NCBI RefSeq assembly: GCF_016907795.1
Contig: NZ_JAFBCR010000001.1
Span: 1,426,001 to 1,490,000, forward strand
Length of the DNA stretch: 64,000 bases
Source of the DNA: Kocuria palustris
Lineage (GTDB): Bacteria > Actinomycetota > Actinomycetes > Actinomycetales > Micrococcaceae
Direction: 5' to 3'
Below the pieces are notes generated by a model. That model saw only the letters and a list, made by a program, of their open reading frames with translations, ran no database searches and was not told where the DNA came from. Below are positions 41,290 to 49,344 of the stretch, piece by piece (the stretch's first letter is position 1; each line of letters starts with the position of its first letter). Position numbers and translations under genes: made by a program.

Positions 41290-42885
41290 TCAGGCACGTC
41301 GACCCGGGTCGTTCTCGGGCGGGTCCGAGCCATCCGGCCGCCCCGGCTGCGGGCCGACGGGCTCGGGCCCGCCCTGTGCCCAGGGGACCGTCACTGCGGC
41401 GCTCGCCCAGGGAGCGATGGCCGCTCCCGACGCAGAGACGGGCTCGGAGGCGGAGCCGGGTCCGGACGCGGATGCGGATGCGGGGCCGGTCGCGGTCACG
41501 GGCTCGGGCGCACCGACGGATGCCGCGGCGGTCGTCGGCTCCGCGGTCAGGGCGAGCACCACGCCGGAGAGCAGGAAGGGCAGCCCGTACATCGGCGGGG
41601 CCACGAACACCGGTGCTGCGACCGATTCGATGGCCATGGCCGCGAGCCACCCGACGCCCACGGAGCCGATCCAGCGCAGGTGCGGATCCTGGCTGCGGCG
41701 CATCATCCGCCAGGCGGGCAGCCCGAGCATGACCAGACCGCCGATGTAGCACAGCAGCCCCAGGACGCCGGTCTCCGCCAGGGGCGCGGGCCAGAAGGTG
41801 TCCGAGAGGAAGTCGACCTCGTCGTGGCCCGTCATCCCCCAGATGCGCGTGTAGCCGAGCTCCTGGTAGTAGGGGCTGTAGTTCTCCGCGGCCGTGAACG
41901 AGGCGAACCGCCCGAAGCCCACGCCGAGCGGGAAGGCCCCCAGCGCCAGCGGGATGCTGTCCAGGGTCAGGCGGATGCGAGCGGTCTGGCTGACGTCGGA
42001 GAGGTACTCGGTCAGCGTGGCATCCACGACGCGCGTGAGCGTGTCCCAGCCCAGGATCAGGGCCACCGGCGTGAGGATCGCCAGGCTCGTGAGGTACATG
42101 GCCTTCTTGCCCGGCAGCGACGCTCGGATCCCCAGGGAGACCACGAGGGCCGAGGCGATCGACTTGCGGCGGAAGGCCAGCAGGCAGGCGAGCCCGGAGC
42201 CGATGAGCAGCGCCAGGCTGATCCGGGAGCGGCGGATCGTGGAGCGGTAGGCCAGGATCGCGATGAACGCCAGGGACATCGTGGTCCCCAGTCCCACCGG
42301 GTGGTTGAACGGCCCGGAGAGGCTGGCGATCCCGCCGCGCTCGCTGAGCTCGACCGTGCCCGCGCTGATGAAGTCGTTCCACGCCGCGGGTGCGGCCGCG
42401 TTGGCCGCGGTGAACAGCAGGATCACGACGACGGCGACGGCGCCGCCGCGGATCAGCCCGGGGATGTCCTCGCGGCGCCAGTCCAGCTGCGCCAGGGCGA
42501 AGGCGAGCATGGGGCCCTTGAGGAACAGGAAGGCTCCGGTGACGGTGATGCCCAGCGGCACCGAGTGCACGAGACCGCTCAGGACCCCGAGCAGGCCGAA
42601 GGCCAGGAAGAGCCACAGCGCGGCGAAGCAGCGGACCGATCCGTGATCGCGCAGCCTGCGCAGGGTGAACAGCACGACGGCCAGCAGCACGCACAGCTCG
42701 TCCATGTACCCCACAGCGCTGCTGCCGGTGACCGTCTGCGCCGTCTGGGAGATCACGGTCGACACGGCGACGACGCCGGCGAACGCCTTGGGCGCGCGGA
42801 AGGCCGCCCGCAGCAGCCACAGCACGGCAGCGCCACCGAGGGCGCAGACCGCCGCGAGCACCAGCGCCTCGGCAGGACCCGTCAC
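41290..42885 (-). CDS. O-antigen ligase/polymerase-like membrane protein, copy 1
   Basis: Wzy/WaaL-like protein of 531 residues, about 11-12 transmembrane helices. The large extracytoplasmic loop has WNDFISAGTVELSERGGIAS and NHPVGLGTTM. Downstream come TARIRLTLDSIPLALGAFPL, GVGFGRFASFTAAENYSP and LSDTFWPAPLAETGVLGLL, the O-antigen ligase (PF04932) pattern. The C-terminal 90 residues are a low-complexity cytoplasmic tail rich in Ala, Ser, Pro and Gly. GTG 42885 is the start, with a G-rich GGGGAGGGGGAGAG-type site upstream. A closely similar copy lies at 46839-48308, and each copy is divergent from a Wzz-like gene. Confidence 0.85.
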   Translation of the reverse strand: MTGPAEALVLAAVCALGGAAVLWLLRAAFRAPKAFAGVVAVSTVISQTAQTVTGSSAVGYMDELCVLLAVVLFTLRRLRDHGSVRCFAALWLFLAFGLLGVLSGLVHSVPLGITVTGAFLFLKGPMLAFALAQLDWRREDIPGLIRGGAVAVVVILLFTAANAAAPAAWNDFISAGTVELSERGGIASLSGPFNHPVGLGTTMSLAFIAILAYRSTIRRSRISLALLIGSGLACLLAFRRKSIASALVVSLGIRASLPGKKAMYLTSLAILTPVALILGWDTLTRVVDATLTEYLSDVSQTARIRLTLDSIPLALGAFPLGVGFGRFASFTAAENYSPYYQELGYTRIWGMTGHDEVDFLSDTFWPAPLAETGVLGLLCYIGGLVMLGLPAWRMMRRSQDPHLRWIGSVGVGWLAAMAIESVAAPVFVAPPMYGLPFLLSGVVLALTAEPTTAAASVGAPEPVTATGPASASASGPGSASEPVSASGAAIAPWASAAVTVPWAQGGPEPVGPQPGRPDGSDPPENDPGRRA

Positions 42886-43212
42886 CTCTCCCCCTCCCCC
42901 TGCGACGCTCCCCCGAGCGTCTTCCGCCCGCGCGCATCCGACGGGCGGCGCGCGGTCTCCGGGCCCATGCTCGCACGTTCGGAAGCTCCTCTGACAAGGG
43001 GCGTCCGGTTGTCCCCACATCTGACGTCGCGCAGCAGTTCATGCGCCGCGCTCTCGACGCGCCGCCGCCGCACCTGCCTATCATGAGCGCGCCGGGGCTG
43101 AGCCCCGAGCAGCGGCATGGCCGGCGGCTTCCGGGGGGACCGTCGCGCCCAAGGCGCCGCTGGGATGACATGGCGCGCCCAGGGCGCGCGGGGGACCGAC
43201 GAAGGGCAGGCC
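42886..43212. promoter_or_regulatory. Divergent control region of polymerase/Wzz module 1
   Basis: 327 bases without a gene. It holds the divergent promoters, a CGGGGCT-G-AGCCCCG palindrome (43093-43107) and a GCGCGCCC-A-GGGCGCGC dyad (43173-43189) just upstream of the Wzz-like start. The dyads may be operators or leader hairpins. I see no clear -10/-35 boxes. Confidence 0.4.
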
Positions 43213-43869
43213 ATGCACCAGAGCTCGGCAGGAGAGCAGACCGTGGCTCCGGCAGTGCGCGACATCAGCGGCGCGGAGCTGGGCTCGGCGCTGCGCCGCG
43301 GATGGTGGAAGGCGCTGCTGGGGCTGATCCTGGGGCTCGGGCTGGCCGCGGCCTTCGTCGTCACGCAGGCCCCCACCTACACCTCCGTGACCATGGCGCT
43401 CGTGCGCCCCTCCACCGACGACGCGACCTCGGTCGAGAGCCTGGCCGCCGAGGACCTGGCGCAGGCTCGCGCGGCCACCTACGAGTCGCTGGGCAACTCC
43501 GTGGTGGTGGCCGACGAGGTGCGCCGCGACCTGGGGCTGGAGACCTCTCCGGAGGACCTGCTGGAGCAGGTCACCGTGGTGTCCACGCCCGAGACCACCG
43601 GCCTGGAGATCACCGCCACGGCGAATTCGGCCGACGGCGCCGCCGAGCTGGCCGGGGCCTGGCGCGATGCGCTCAGCGATGACGCCGACGCCGACGGATC
43701 CGACGGGGCCGGGGACCGCGTGAGCATCGAGCCAGCCGGGGAGCCGACCGTGCCCGCGACGACGTCGGGCCTGTCCGATCCGGCCGTCCTGGTGGTCGGC
43801 GGGGCGGTGGGGCTGCTCGTCGGCATTCTGGTGGCGGTGGGCACCGCCCGGCCGGCGCGCAGGGCCTGA
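43213..43869 (+). CDS. Short Wzz-like polysaccharide co-polymerase, copy 1
   Basis: 218 residues with two membrane segments: ALLGLILGLGLAAAFVVTQA (about 34-53) and VLVVGGAVGLLVGILVAVGT near the C terminus. Between them is an acidic extracytoplasmic domain with TYTSVTMALVRPSTDDATSV and LAQARAATYESLGNSVVVAD, as in Wzz and YveK proteins (chain-length determinant), but only about 110-120 residues long. No tyrosine kinase domain is attached. The cytoplasmic start VRDISGAELGSALRRGWW is shared with copy 2. ATG 43213 is preceded by AGGGCAGG. It probably sets polymer length with the divergent Wzy-like protein. Confidence 0.75.
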   Translation: MHQSSAGEQTVAPAVRDISGAELGSALRRGWWKALLGLILGLGLAAAFVVTQAPTYTSVTMALVRPSTDDATSVESLAAEDLAQARAATYESLGNSVVVADEVRRDLGLETSPEDLLEQVTVVSTPETTGLEITATANSADGAAELAGAWRDALSDDADADGSDGAGDRVSIEPAGEPTVPATTSGLSDPAVLVVGGAVGLLVGILVAVGTARPARRA

Positions 43870-43905
43870 GGACCGCGCGGCCGCCGTCGGACGCGGGGGC
43901 CGCCG

Positions 43906-44670
43906 TCAGCCGCGGCGCAGCAGCTCCCTGACCAGGTACCAGAGGAACTTCGAGTTGCCGACCGCGTAGCGCTTGAACATCCGCCGCGGCTCCAGCACCA
44001 GGCGGAAGAGCCATTCGAGGCCGAGGCGCTGGATGATCGCGGGAGCCCGCCGGGTGCGGCCGGCCACGACGTCGAACGAGCCGCCCACCCCCACGCTGAG
44101 GCCGACGTTCATGGCCTCGCGGAAGCCGTAGATGAAATCCTCCTTCATGGGCGAGGGCAGCGCCACGAAGAGGATGTCGACGTTGAGCAGACGGATCGTC
44201 TGCGCCATCTCGGCATCCGTCATGTGCCGGCGCCAGTATCCGTCGCGGTGGCCCACCACATTGGCGCCGCGGGCAGTGAACTCCCGGCGCACTCGCCCGA
44301 CGACGTCCTCGCGGGCGCCGAGCAGGAAGATCCGCTGGCCCTCCCGGGCGGAGAGATCGACCAGGCGGTTCATGACGTCGATCCCCGCCACACGCTGCGG
44401 AAGCGGGCGGCCCAGGAGGCGGGCGGCCCACACGACGGCCTGGCCGTCGGCGCTCACGAGCGTCCCCCGGTTGAACTCCTCGAGCTTGGACGGGTCCTCG
44501 ATGGCCGCCACGAGCTTGGCGGCATTGACCGAGAGGTGGTTCTGCCCCTTCCCCGTCGCGATCATCTCCCGCAGCCGGTCGATGGTCTGATCCATCGTGA
44601 GCGCATCGACGCCCACACCCATCACGTCCGTGCGCTCAGGCGCAACCTCTCGCCGCATCTGATCCGTCAT
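43906..44670 (-). CDS. WecG/TagA/CpsF family glycosyltransferase (GT26)
   Basis: GT26 enzyme of 254 residues that adds a second sugar to a lipid-linked acceptor on the inner membrane face. It shows VMGVGVDALTMDQTIDRLRE, HLSVNAAKLVAAIEDP, LVSADGQAVVWAARLLGRPL, VAGIDVMNRLVDLSAREG, VDILFVALPSPMKEDFI and VGVGGSFDVVAGRTRRAPAI, all hallmarks of the family. The C-terminal amphipathic stretch (LVLEPRRMFKRYAVGNSKFL) is the usual membrane-association region. ATG 44670 overlaps the end of the toroid-like gene by 35 bases. It ends a four-gene operon with the polymerase-like copy 2. Confidence 0.93.
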   Translation of the reverse strand: MTDQMRREVAPERTDVMGVGVDALTMDQTIDRLREMIATGKGQNHLSVNAAKLVAAIEDPSKLEEFNRGTLVSADGQAVVWAARLLGRPLPQRVAGIDVMNRLVDLSAREGQRIFLLGAREDVVGRVRREFTARGANVVGHRDGYWRRHMTDAEMAQTIRLLNVDILFVALPSPMKEDFIYGFREAMNVGLSVGVGGSFDVVAGRTRRAPAIIQRLGLEWLFRLVLEPRRMFKRYAVGNSKFLWYLVRELLRRG

Positions 44671-45769
44671 CGGTTCTCCCCCCAGAGTCCCAATCGGCCC
44701 GCCGTCCTGACGAGGCCCATGAGGCCAGCGCGACAGCCGCGTGGCCCTGATTCCACCGCATGTGCGGAAGCCCCCTGCCTCCGCTGCGGAATCCGCCGTC
44801 GCCGCCCTGCAGTCCCAGCAGATGCCGAATCGCGGCCTCCGGGTCCGGGACCGGCCAGCCGCGCTGCGCTGCGCGGGCCAGATACCCCACCGTGGTGGCC
44901 ACGTTGTGCACATCCGTCGAGACCTGCCGGTCATCCGCCATGTAGAGCGGAAGACCTTCAGGGCTGAGACAGCGGTCCTTCCAGAACTGCGCGCCGCGAG
45001 CTGCCGAATCCCCCGATTCGAAGCCCATCTGCTGCAGCGCCCACAGCGAGTCCAGGTTGTAGATCGTGTGGAAGCTGTCGATCCACTCGAGTCCCGGACC
45101 CTCACCGTACGGCCAGGAGCCGTCCTCCGCCTGCGCGCGGACCGCCCGGTCCACCGCAGTGCGGATCAGTTCCCTGTCTCCGTCCAGCATCGCCAGCGAC
45201 TCCGCCGCAAGCAAGGACCCATTGTGCACCAGTCGGTCCGAGGTGGTCGTGTACCGGAAGTAGCCCGATGTGTGGAACTGCCCCTCCAGCCAATCACGGA
45301 CGTCAGCGCTGACCCGGTCCAGCATCCCCGCCGCGGACAGGGCGCGCAGTGCGAAGGTCACCGCGATGACGTTGGGGCTGCCTGCCGGGTAGAAGGCCCA
45401 GCGCGTCTGGACGTCGAACTCGTAGCCCCACGGACCCGTCCCGCGCTCCTGGAGGATCCGCTGCGCGAGCTGCCTGGCCGTCTGCTCGTCGCCGGACAGC
45501 GATGCAGCCGTCGAGAACAGCGCCATCCCCTTGGTCATGCGCACCGGGGGAACACGTGTGGCGGCGCGCAGGCCACGGCCCAGGCGCTTGTGCCCCTGCA
45601 CCCAGACTTGGCGAGGAACGCGTCCGCGCAGCACGCGCGCGTACGGCGAGAGCAGCCCGTCGTACGGGTCCGTCCCGGCGTAGTCGCGCTCACGGGCGAA
45701 GGCCATGGACCGCTCCAGCGCCTCCTCGACCTCCGTCCGCAGCTGCGGCTCGAGTCCCTGCGGCGTCAT
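44636..45769 (-). CDS. Alpha/alpha-toroid-like protein of the glycan operon
   Basis: A 377-residue protein with repeats typical of an alpha/alpha barrel (terpene cyclase, epimerase or polysaccharide lyase-like): LRALSAAGMLDRVSADVRDW, YFRYTTTSDRLVHNGSLLAA, IRTAVDRAVRAQAEDGSWPY, NLDSLWALQQMGFESG, and GLQGGDGGFRSGG near the end. QDGSW/GDGGF motifs resemble prenyltransferase and squalene-cyclase QW repeats. No signal peptide or transmembrane helix is evident. Such proteins occur in polysaccharide clusters, but their activity is unknown to me. ATG 45769 overlaps the GT4 stop (ATGA), so it is translated with a glycosyltransferase. An epimerase or lyase acting on the glycan is a guess only. Confidence 0.65.
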   Translation of the reverse strand: MTPQGLEPQLRTEVEEALERSMAFARERDYAGTDPYDGLLSPYARVLRGRVPRQVWVQGHKRLGRGLRAATRVPPVRMTKGMALFSTAASLSGDEQTARQLAQRILQERGTGPWGYEFDVQTRWAFYPAGSPNVIAVTFALRALSAAGMLDRVSADVRDWLEGQFHTSGYFRYTTTSDRLVHNGSLLAAESLAMLDGDRELIRTAVDRAVRAQAEDGSWPYGEGPGLEWIDSFHTIYNLDSLWALQQMGFESGDSAARGAQFWKDRCLSPEGLPLYMADDRQVSTDVHNVATTVGYLARAAQRGWPVPDPEAAIRHLLGLQGGDGGFRSGGRGLPHMRWNQGHAAVALASWASSGRRADWDSGGRTDDGSDAARGCA

Positions 45770-46842
45770 CGCTGACCCCCTTCCACCTCGGCATCGCCCC
45801 CGACGGCCGCCTCGAGGATGTCGTCGAAGCGCTTCCGATAGCCGTCCATGCTGTAGCCCCGCTCCCAGGTGGTGCGGGCGGCGGCGGCGATCCGCTGCCG
45901 CCGGGCGTCGTCGTCGATCAGCTCGGCCAGGCCCCGAGCGAGCGCCGTCACCTCCCCCACCGGGACGAGCATCCCGTTCTCGCCGTCGTCGACGACCTCC
46001 GGGACCGCCCCGACGGGCGTGACGACGGGTGCCAGACCCCACGCCATGCCCTCGAGCAGCGACAGCGGGAGGTTCTCCGCCCGGCTGGGCAGCACCAGGA
46101 TCTGGGCACGGCGCAGCTGGTCCTGCAGGGCCTCCGCGTCCAGCCAGCCCGTGAGCTCGACCCGCTGCGCGCGGTCCACGGCGGCCCGGATGGAGCCATC
46201 CGGGTCATCGAGATCGCCTGCCAGGACCAGGACGGCATCGCGCCCGGCGCTGATCCGGGACCATGCCTGGAGCAGCTCGGGGGCCCCCTTGCGGGCACCC
46301 ACGCGGCCCGCGAAGAGCACGCGCATCGGATGGGTCACGTGCTGCGGGACCTCTTGAGGACCAGGGACCGCGTTCGGCAGCACGGACACGGCAGCATCCG
46401 ACACCCCGAGCTCCTCCTGGACGAACTGCGCCCAGCTCTCCCCCAGGACGATGACCTGGTGAGCCGCCTGGAACATGTTCTTCACCAGGGCCTGCTCCAG
46501 GCGCCCACGAGATCGGAAGTAGTCGTCATAGCCGCCCCCGTGAAGGTGCAGTGCGTATGGACGGCGGCGAAGGCGCACCAGTGCGCTCAGCGTCAGCTTG
46601 CGCCATGTGCTGCCGCGGGAGGCCACGGCGAACACCCGCAGGTGCGCTGACGAAGGCCCGAGGCAGTCAGCGGCCGCCCTCACGAAATGCGCCAGCCTCT
46701 GCAGAGCCGGTCCGGGAGCACCGCCGGAATCCAGGAAGACCAGTGACGTGCGCTCGGAGCTCGTGCCGAGCAGATGACCGGCCATGATGCCGATTCCGCC
46801 CGAGGACCCGGGGACAGGTCCGATGATGGTCGCCTTGATCAT
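45766..46842 (-). CDS. Family 4 glycosyltransferase in polymerase operon
   Basis: Retaining GT4 of 358 residues. IIGPVPGSSGGIGIMAGHLL is the N-terminal glycine loop, ALHLHGGGYDDYFRSRGRLE the acceptor side, and VIVLGESWAQFVQEELG precedes VLPNAVPGP. The donor domain begins VLFAGRVGARKGAPELLQAW and contains SRAENLPLSLLEGMAWGLAP, with the E-x7-E motif, followed by TPVGAVPEVVDDGENGMLV. ATG overlaps the stop of the polymerase-like gene (ATGA), and its own stop overlaps the next gene. It belongs to the same repeat-unit pathway as WecG downstream. Confidence 0.92.
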   Translation of the reverse strand: MIKATIIGPVPGSSGGIGIMAGHLLGTSSERTSLVFLDSGGAPGPALQRLAHFVRAAADCLGPSSAHLRVFAVASRGSTWRKLTLSALVRLRRRPYALHLHGGGYDDYFRSRGRLEQALVKNMFQAAHQVIVLGESWAQFVQEELGVSDAAVSVLPNAVPGPQEVPQHVTHPMRVLFAGRVGARKGAPELLQAWSRISAGRDAVLVLAGDLDDPDGSIRAAVDRAQRVELTGWLDAEALQDQLRRAQILVLPSRAENLPLSLLEGMAWGLAPVVTPVGAVPEVVDDGENGMLVPVGEVTALARGLAELIDDDARRQRIAAAARTTWERGYSMDGYRKRFDDILEAAVGGDAEVEGGQR

Positions 46843-48308
46843 GAGACTCCTTCCTGCTGCTGGGCACCGAGCTCCCAAGGAGCGCGTCCGGGCTTGGCTA
46901 TCGATGCATCCTGTTCGGCGGCCTGCGACGGCCTCACCCCCAGCGCTCGTCGCCCGCTGCGAGGCTCTGCTCCGAGCGCCAGGCACAGTCCTGCCACTGC
47001 GAACGGCAGCCCGTACATCGGCGGCGACAGGAAGACCGGCGCGACGACCGACTCGATCAGCAGCTGGGCGAACCAGGCCACAGTCACCGCCCCGATCCAC
47101 TTGCTGTGCCCATCCGAGGCCGAGCGCATCATCCGCCAGCCGGGGACGATGAACATGATCAGCGCTCCCAGATAGCACAGGGCGCCCAGGATCCCGGTCT
47201 CGGCCAGCGGGGCCGGCCAGAAGGTGTCCGAGAGGAAGCCGCCCATGTCGCCCTGCCCCAGACCCCAGATCCGCTCGTAGCCCAGATCCGTGTAGATCGG
47301 GCTGTAGTTCTCGGAGGCCGTGAAGGAGCCGAAGCGGCCCAGACCCACCCCGAGGGGGAACGCACCGACAGCCAGCAGGAAGCCGTCGATCGTCATCCGG
47401 ATGCGAGCGACCCGATCCCAGTCGGTCAGGTACTCGGTGAGGGTCCCGTCGACGACGGCCGTCAGGGGCTCCCGCAGGACAACGAGGCCCACGGGAAGGA
47501 GGATCACCGCACTCGTGACGAACAGAGCCCGTGGAAGGGGCAGGACAGCGCGAACGCCCAGGGCCACGGCGATCCCCGCCACGATCGACTTGCGGCGGAA
47601 GGCCGCCAGGCAGGCCAGACCGGTGGCGATCAGCAGGACGAACGTGAAGGGCGTCCGGCGCACCAGCAGGCGGTAGAGGTAGATGGCCAGGAAGGCCAGG
47701 GCCATGGTGGTGCCCAGCCCGACCGGGTGGTCGAAGGGCCCGGTCAGGCTCGTGAAGCCTCCGCGCTCGCTGGCCACCTCCGTCCTGCTCACCAAGTCGT
47801 TCCACGGGCCCGGAGCCGCGGCGTTGAGCGCGCAGGTGAACAGGATCACCACGATCACCGCAGCGCCGGCTCTGGCGATGCGAGGCAGATCTGCACGACG
47901 CCAGTCCAGCTGAGCCACCGCGAAGCCCAGCGCCGGCCCCTTGAGGTACAGCAGGGTCCCCATGAGCGTGATGGACGAGGGCACGGCATGCACCACGCTG
48001 CTGATCAGGCCGAAGAGGATGAAGGCGAGCAGGAACCACACCGCGGCGAAGAAGCGCAGCGCATGATGATCGATCAGACGCCGAGCGCAGGCCACGCCCA
48101 CGGCCAGCACGACGGCGAGCTCATCGCCGTAGTTGAGGATCGAGATGCCGCCCACCGTGCCCACGGTCTGGGAGATCATCGAGTAGACGACGGCAGCCCC
48201 GATGGTGGCCTTGGGATGCGCCAGGCAGAGCTTGACCGCCCAGGCGACGCCGACCAGCAGGACCACGCCGAGGGCACCCCACGACAGGGCTGAGACTGCA
48301 GTCTGCAT
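46839..48308 (-). CDS. O-antigen ligase/polymerase-like membrane protein, copy 2
   Basis: 489 residues and about 12 helices, strongly similar to copy 1 throughout: SSVVHAVPSSITLMGTLLYL, FAVAQLDWRRADLPRIARAG, WNDLVSRTEVASERGGFTSL, FDHPVGLGTTMALAFLA, ACLAAFRRKSIVAGIAVALG, GVGLGRFGSFTASENYSPIY and FLSDTFWPAPLAETGILGAL. The C-terminal tail is shorter and differs. ATG 48308 has GGAGGAG 6-7 bases upstream. It heads the operon polymerase-GT4-toroid-WecG, all with 4-base or larger overlaps, and is divergent from Wzz-like copy 2. The pair of copies suggests module duplication and possible division of labour (polymerase versus ligase). Confidence 0.85.
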   Translation of the reverse strand: MQTAVSALSWGALGVVLLVGVAWAVKLCLAHPKATIGAAVVYSMISQTVGTVGGISILNYGDELAVVLAVGVACARRLIDHHALRFFAAVWFLLAFILFGLISSVVHAVPSSITLMGTLLYLKGPALGFAVAQLDWRRADLPRIARAGAAVIVVILFTCALNAAAPGPWNDLVSRTEVASERGGFTSLTGPFDHPVGLGTTMALAFLAIYLYRLLVRRTPFTFVLLIATGLACLAAFRRKSIVAGIAVALGVRAVLPLPRALFVTSAVILLPVGLVVLREPLTAVVDGTLTEYLTDWDRVARIRMTIDGFLLAVGAFPLGVGLGRFGSFTASENYSPIYTDLGYERIWGLGQGDMGGFLSDTFWPAPLAETGILGALCYLGALIMFIVPGWRMMRSASDGHSKWIGAVTVAWFAQLLIESVVAPVFLSPPMYGLPFAVAGLCLALGAEPRSGRRALGVRPSQAAEQDASIAKPGRAPWELGAQQQEGVS

Positions 48309-48649
48309 GTGTGCTCCTCCCCGGGACGGTCCCCGTGCCGTCGAATGCAGAGCGTCGACGCTCCGGATCCCCCGATCCGGTGCCGAGCACCTGCCGCTGC
48401 GCCCGACCGCTCCCCAGCGGCGGCACGCATCACGACATGATGGCACGACGTCACGTGCCTCCGGGCAGATGTTCGTTCATGAAGGCTGTTTGTCCACTCA
48501 ACTGCACGGTTCATGGCCGTATACAGCATGTGCGTCAGATCGGTGACACTACTCTGGGAGACCGGACGGGAGCCTTCGCAGCACTGCAGCACCGTCCACC
48601 TCGCTCTGGGGAGAGCGAACGATTCGAATTCAGGGGGAGCAGCAGAATC
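48309..48649. promoter_or_regulatory. Divergent control region of polymerase/Wzz module 2
   Basis: 341 bases without a gene. It contains a CCGGATC-CCCC-GATCCGG dyad (48363-48380) near the leftward gene, then a lower-GC patch from about 48460 to 48570. That patch has a TATACA -10-like box at 48520-48525 on the plus strand. GGGGGAG at about 48633-48639 is the ribosome-binding site of the rightward Wzz-like gene. Confidence 0.45.
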
Positions 48650-49315
48650 ATGCATACCAGCAGGCGCACCGAGACCCGGTCCCGCAATCAGGGCGGCGAT
48701 CCCATGGTCAGAGACGTGTCCGCCGAGCATCTCGGGACGGCGCTGCGGCGGCGCTGGTGGGCCCCGCTCGTGGGCCTGATCCTGGGTCTCGGCATCGCGC
48801 TCGGGCTCGCGGCCTCGGAGCCTCCGCAGTACGAGTCGGTCACGACCATGATGGTCCACGCCGGGGCGGACGATGACACCGCCGCCGAGCGGCTGGCCGC
48901 CGAGGAGCTGGCGATCTCCCGCACCACGACCTACGAGGCCCTGGGAGAGTCCCTGGTGGTCGCCGAGGAGGCCAAGAGCGATCTCGACACCGACAAGTCG
49001 GCCTCGGAGCTGCTCGACGGCATCACTGTGACGGCCACACCGGCCACCACGGGCGTGGAGATCACGGCCGTGGGCGAGTCGCCGGAGGAGGCGAGCGCCC
49101 TGGCGGAGGCCTGGCGCGACGCCCTCACCTCAGTGGTGGCGACCAGCGCCGAGGACGCGCAGGTCAGCATCGAACCGGCGGGCAGCCCCACGACTCCCGT
49201 GGATCCGTCGGGCCTGAGCATGACCATGATCGGAGTCATGGGTGCTGCCGTCGGCCTCCTGCTCGGCATCATCGCCGCAGTCGCGACCACACGCCCGCGC
49301 ACCGAGCTGCGCTGA
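48650..49315 (+). CDS. Short Wzz-like polysaccharide co-polymerase, copy 2
   Basis: 221 residues, paralogous to the protein at 43213-43869. Cytoplasmic VRDVSAEHLGTALRRRWW precedes the first membrane helix APLVGLILGLGIALGLAASE. The extracytoplasmic region has YESVTTMMVHAGADDDTAAE and TTYEALGESLVVAEEAKSDL, with conserved ITVTATPATTGVEITAVGES. The second helix is MTMIGVMGAAVGLLLGIIAA, followed by a short basic tail. ATG 48650 is chosen by the GGGGGAG site and the family-like length; the frame is open far upstream. A terminator between it and the CapK-like gene (49316-49342) ends transcription. Confidence 0.75.
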   Translation: MHTSRRTETRSRNQGGDPMVRDVSAEHLGTALRRRWWAPLVGLILGLGIALGLAASEPPQYESVTTMMVHAGADDDTAAERLAAEELAISRTTTYEALGESLVVAEEAKSDLDTDKSASELLDGITVTATPATTGVEITAVGESPEEASALAEAWRDALTSVVATSAEDAQVSIEPAGSPTTPVDPSGLSMTMIGVMGAAVGLLLGIIAAVATTRPRTELR

Positions 49316-49342
49316 CCGACGGCAGGTCGGGCCTGCCGTCGG
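49316..49342. terminator. Bidirectional hairpin between Wzz-like copy 2 and CapK-like copy 1
   Basis: An 11-bp perfect stem (49316-49326 with 49332-49342, CCGACGGCAGG) and a 5-base loop, placed exactly between two convergent stop codons. Confidence 0.8.
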
Positions 49343-49344
49343 GC

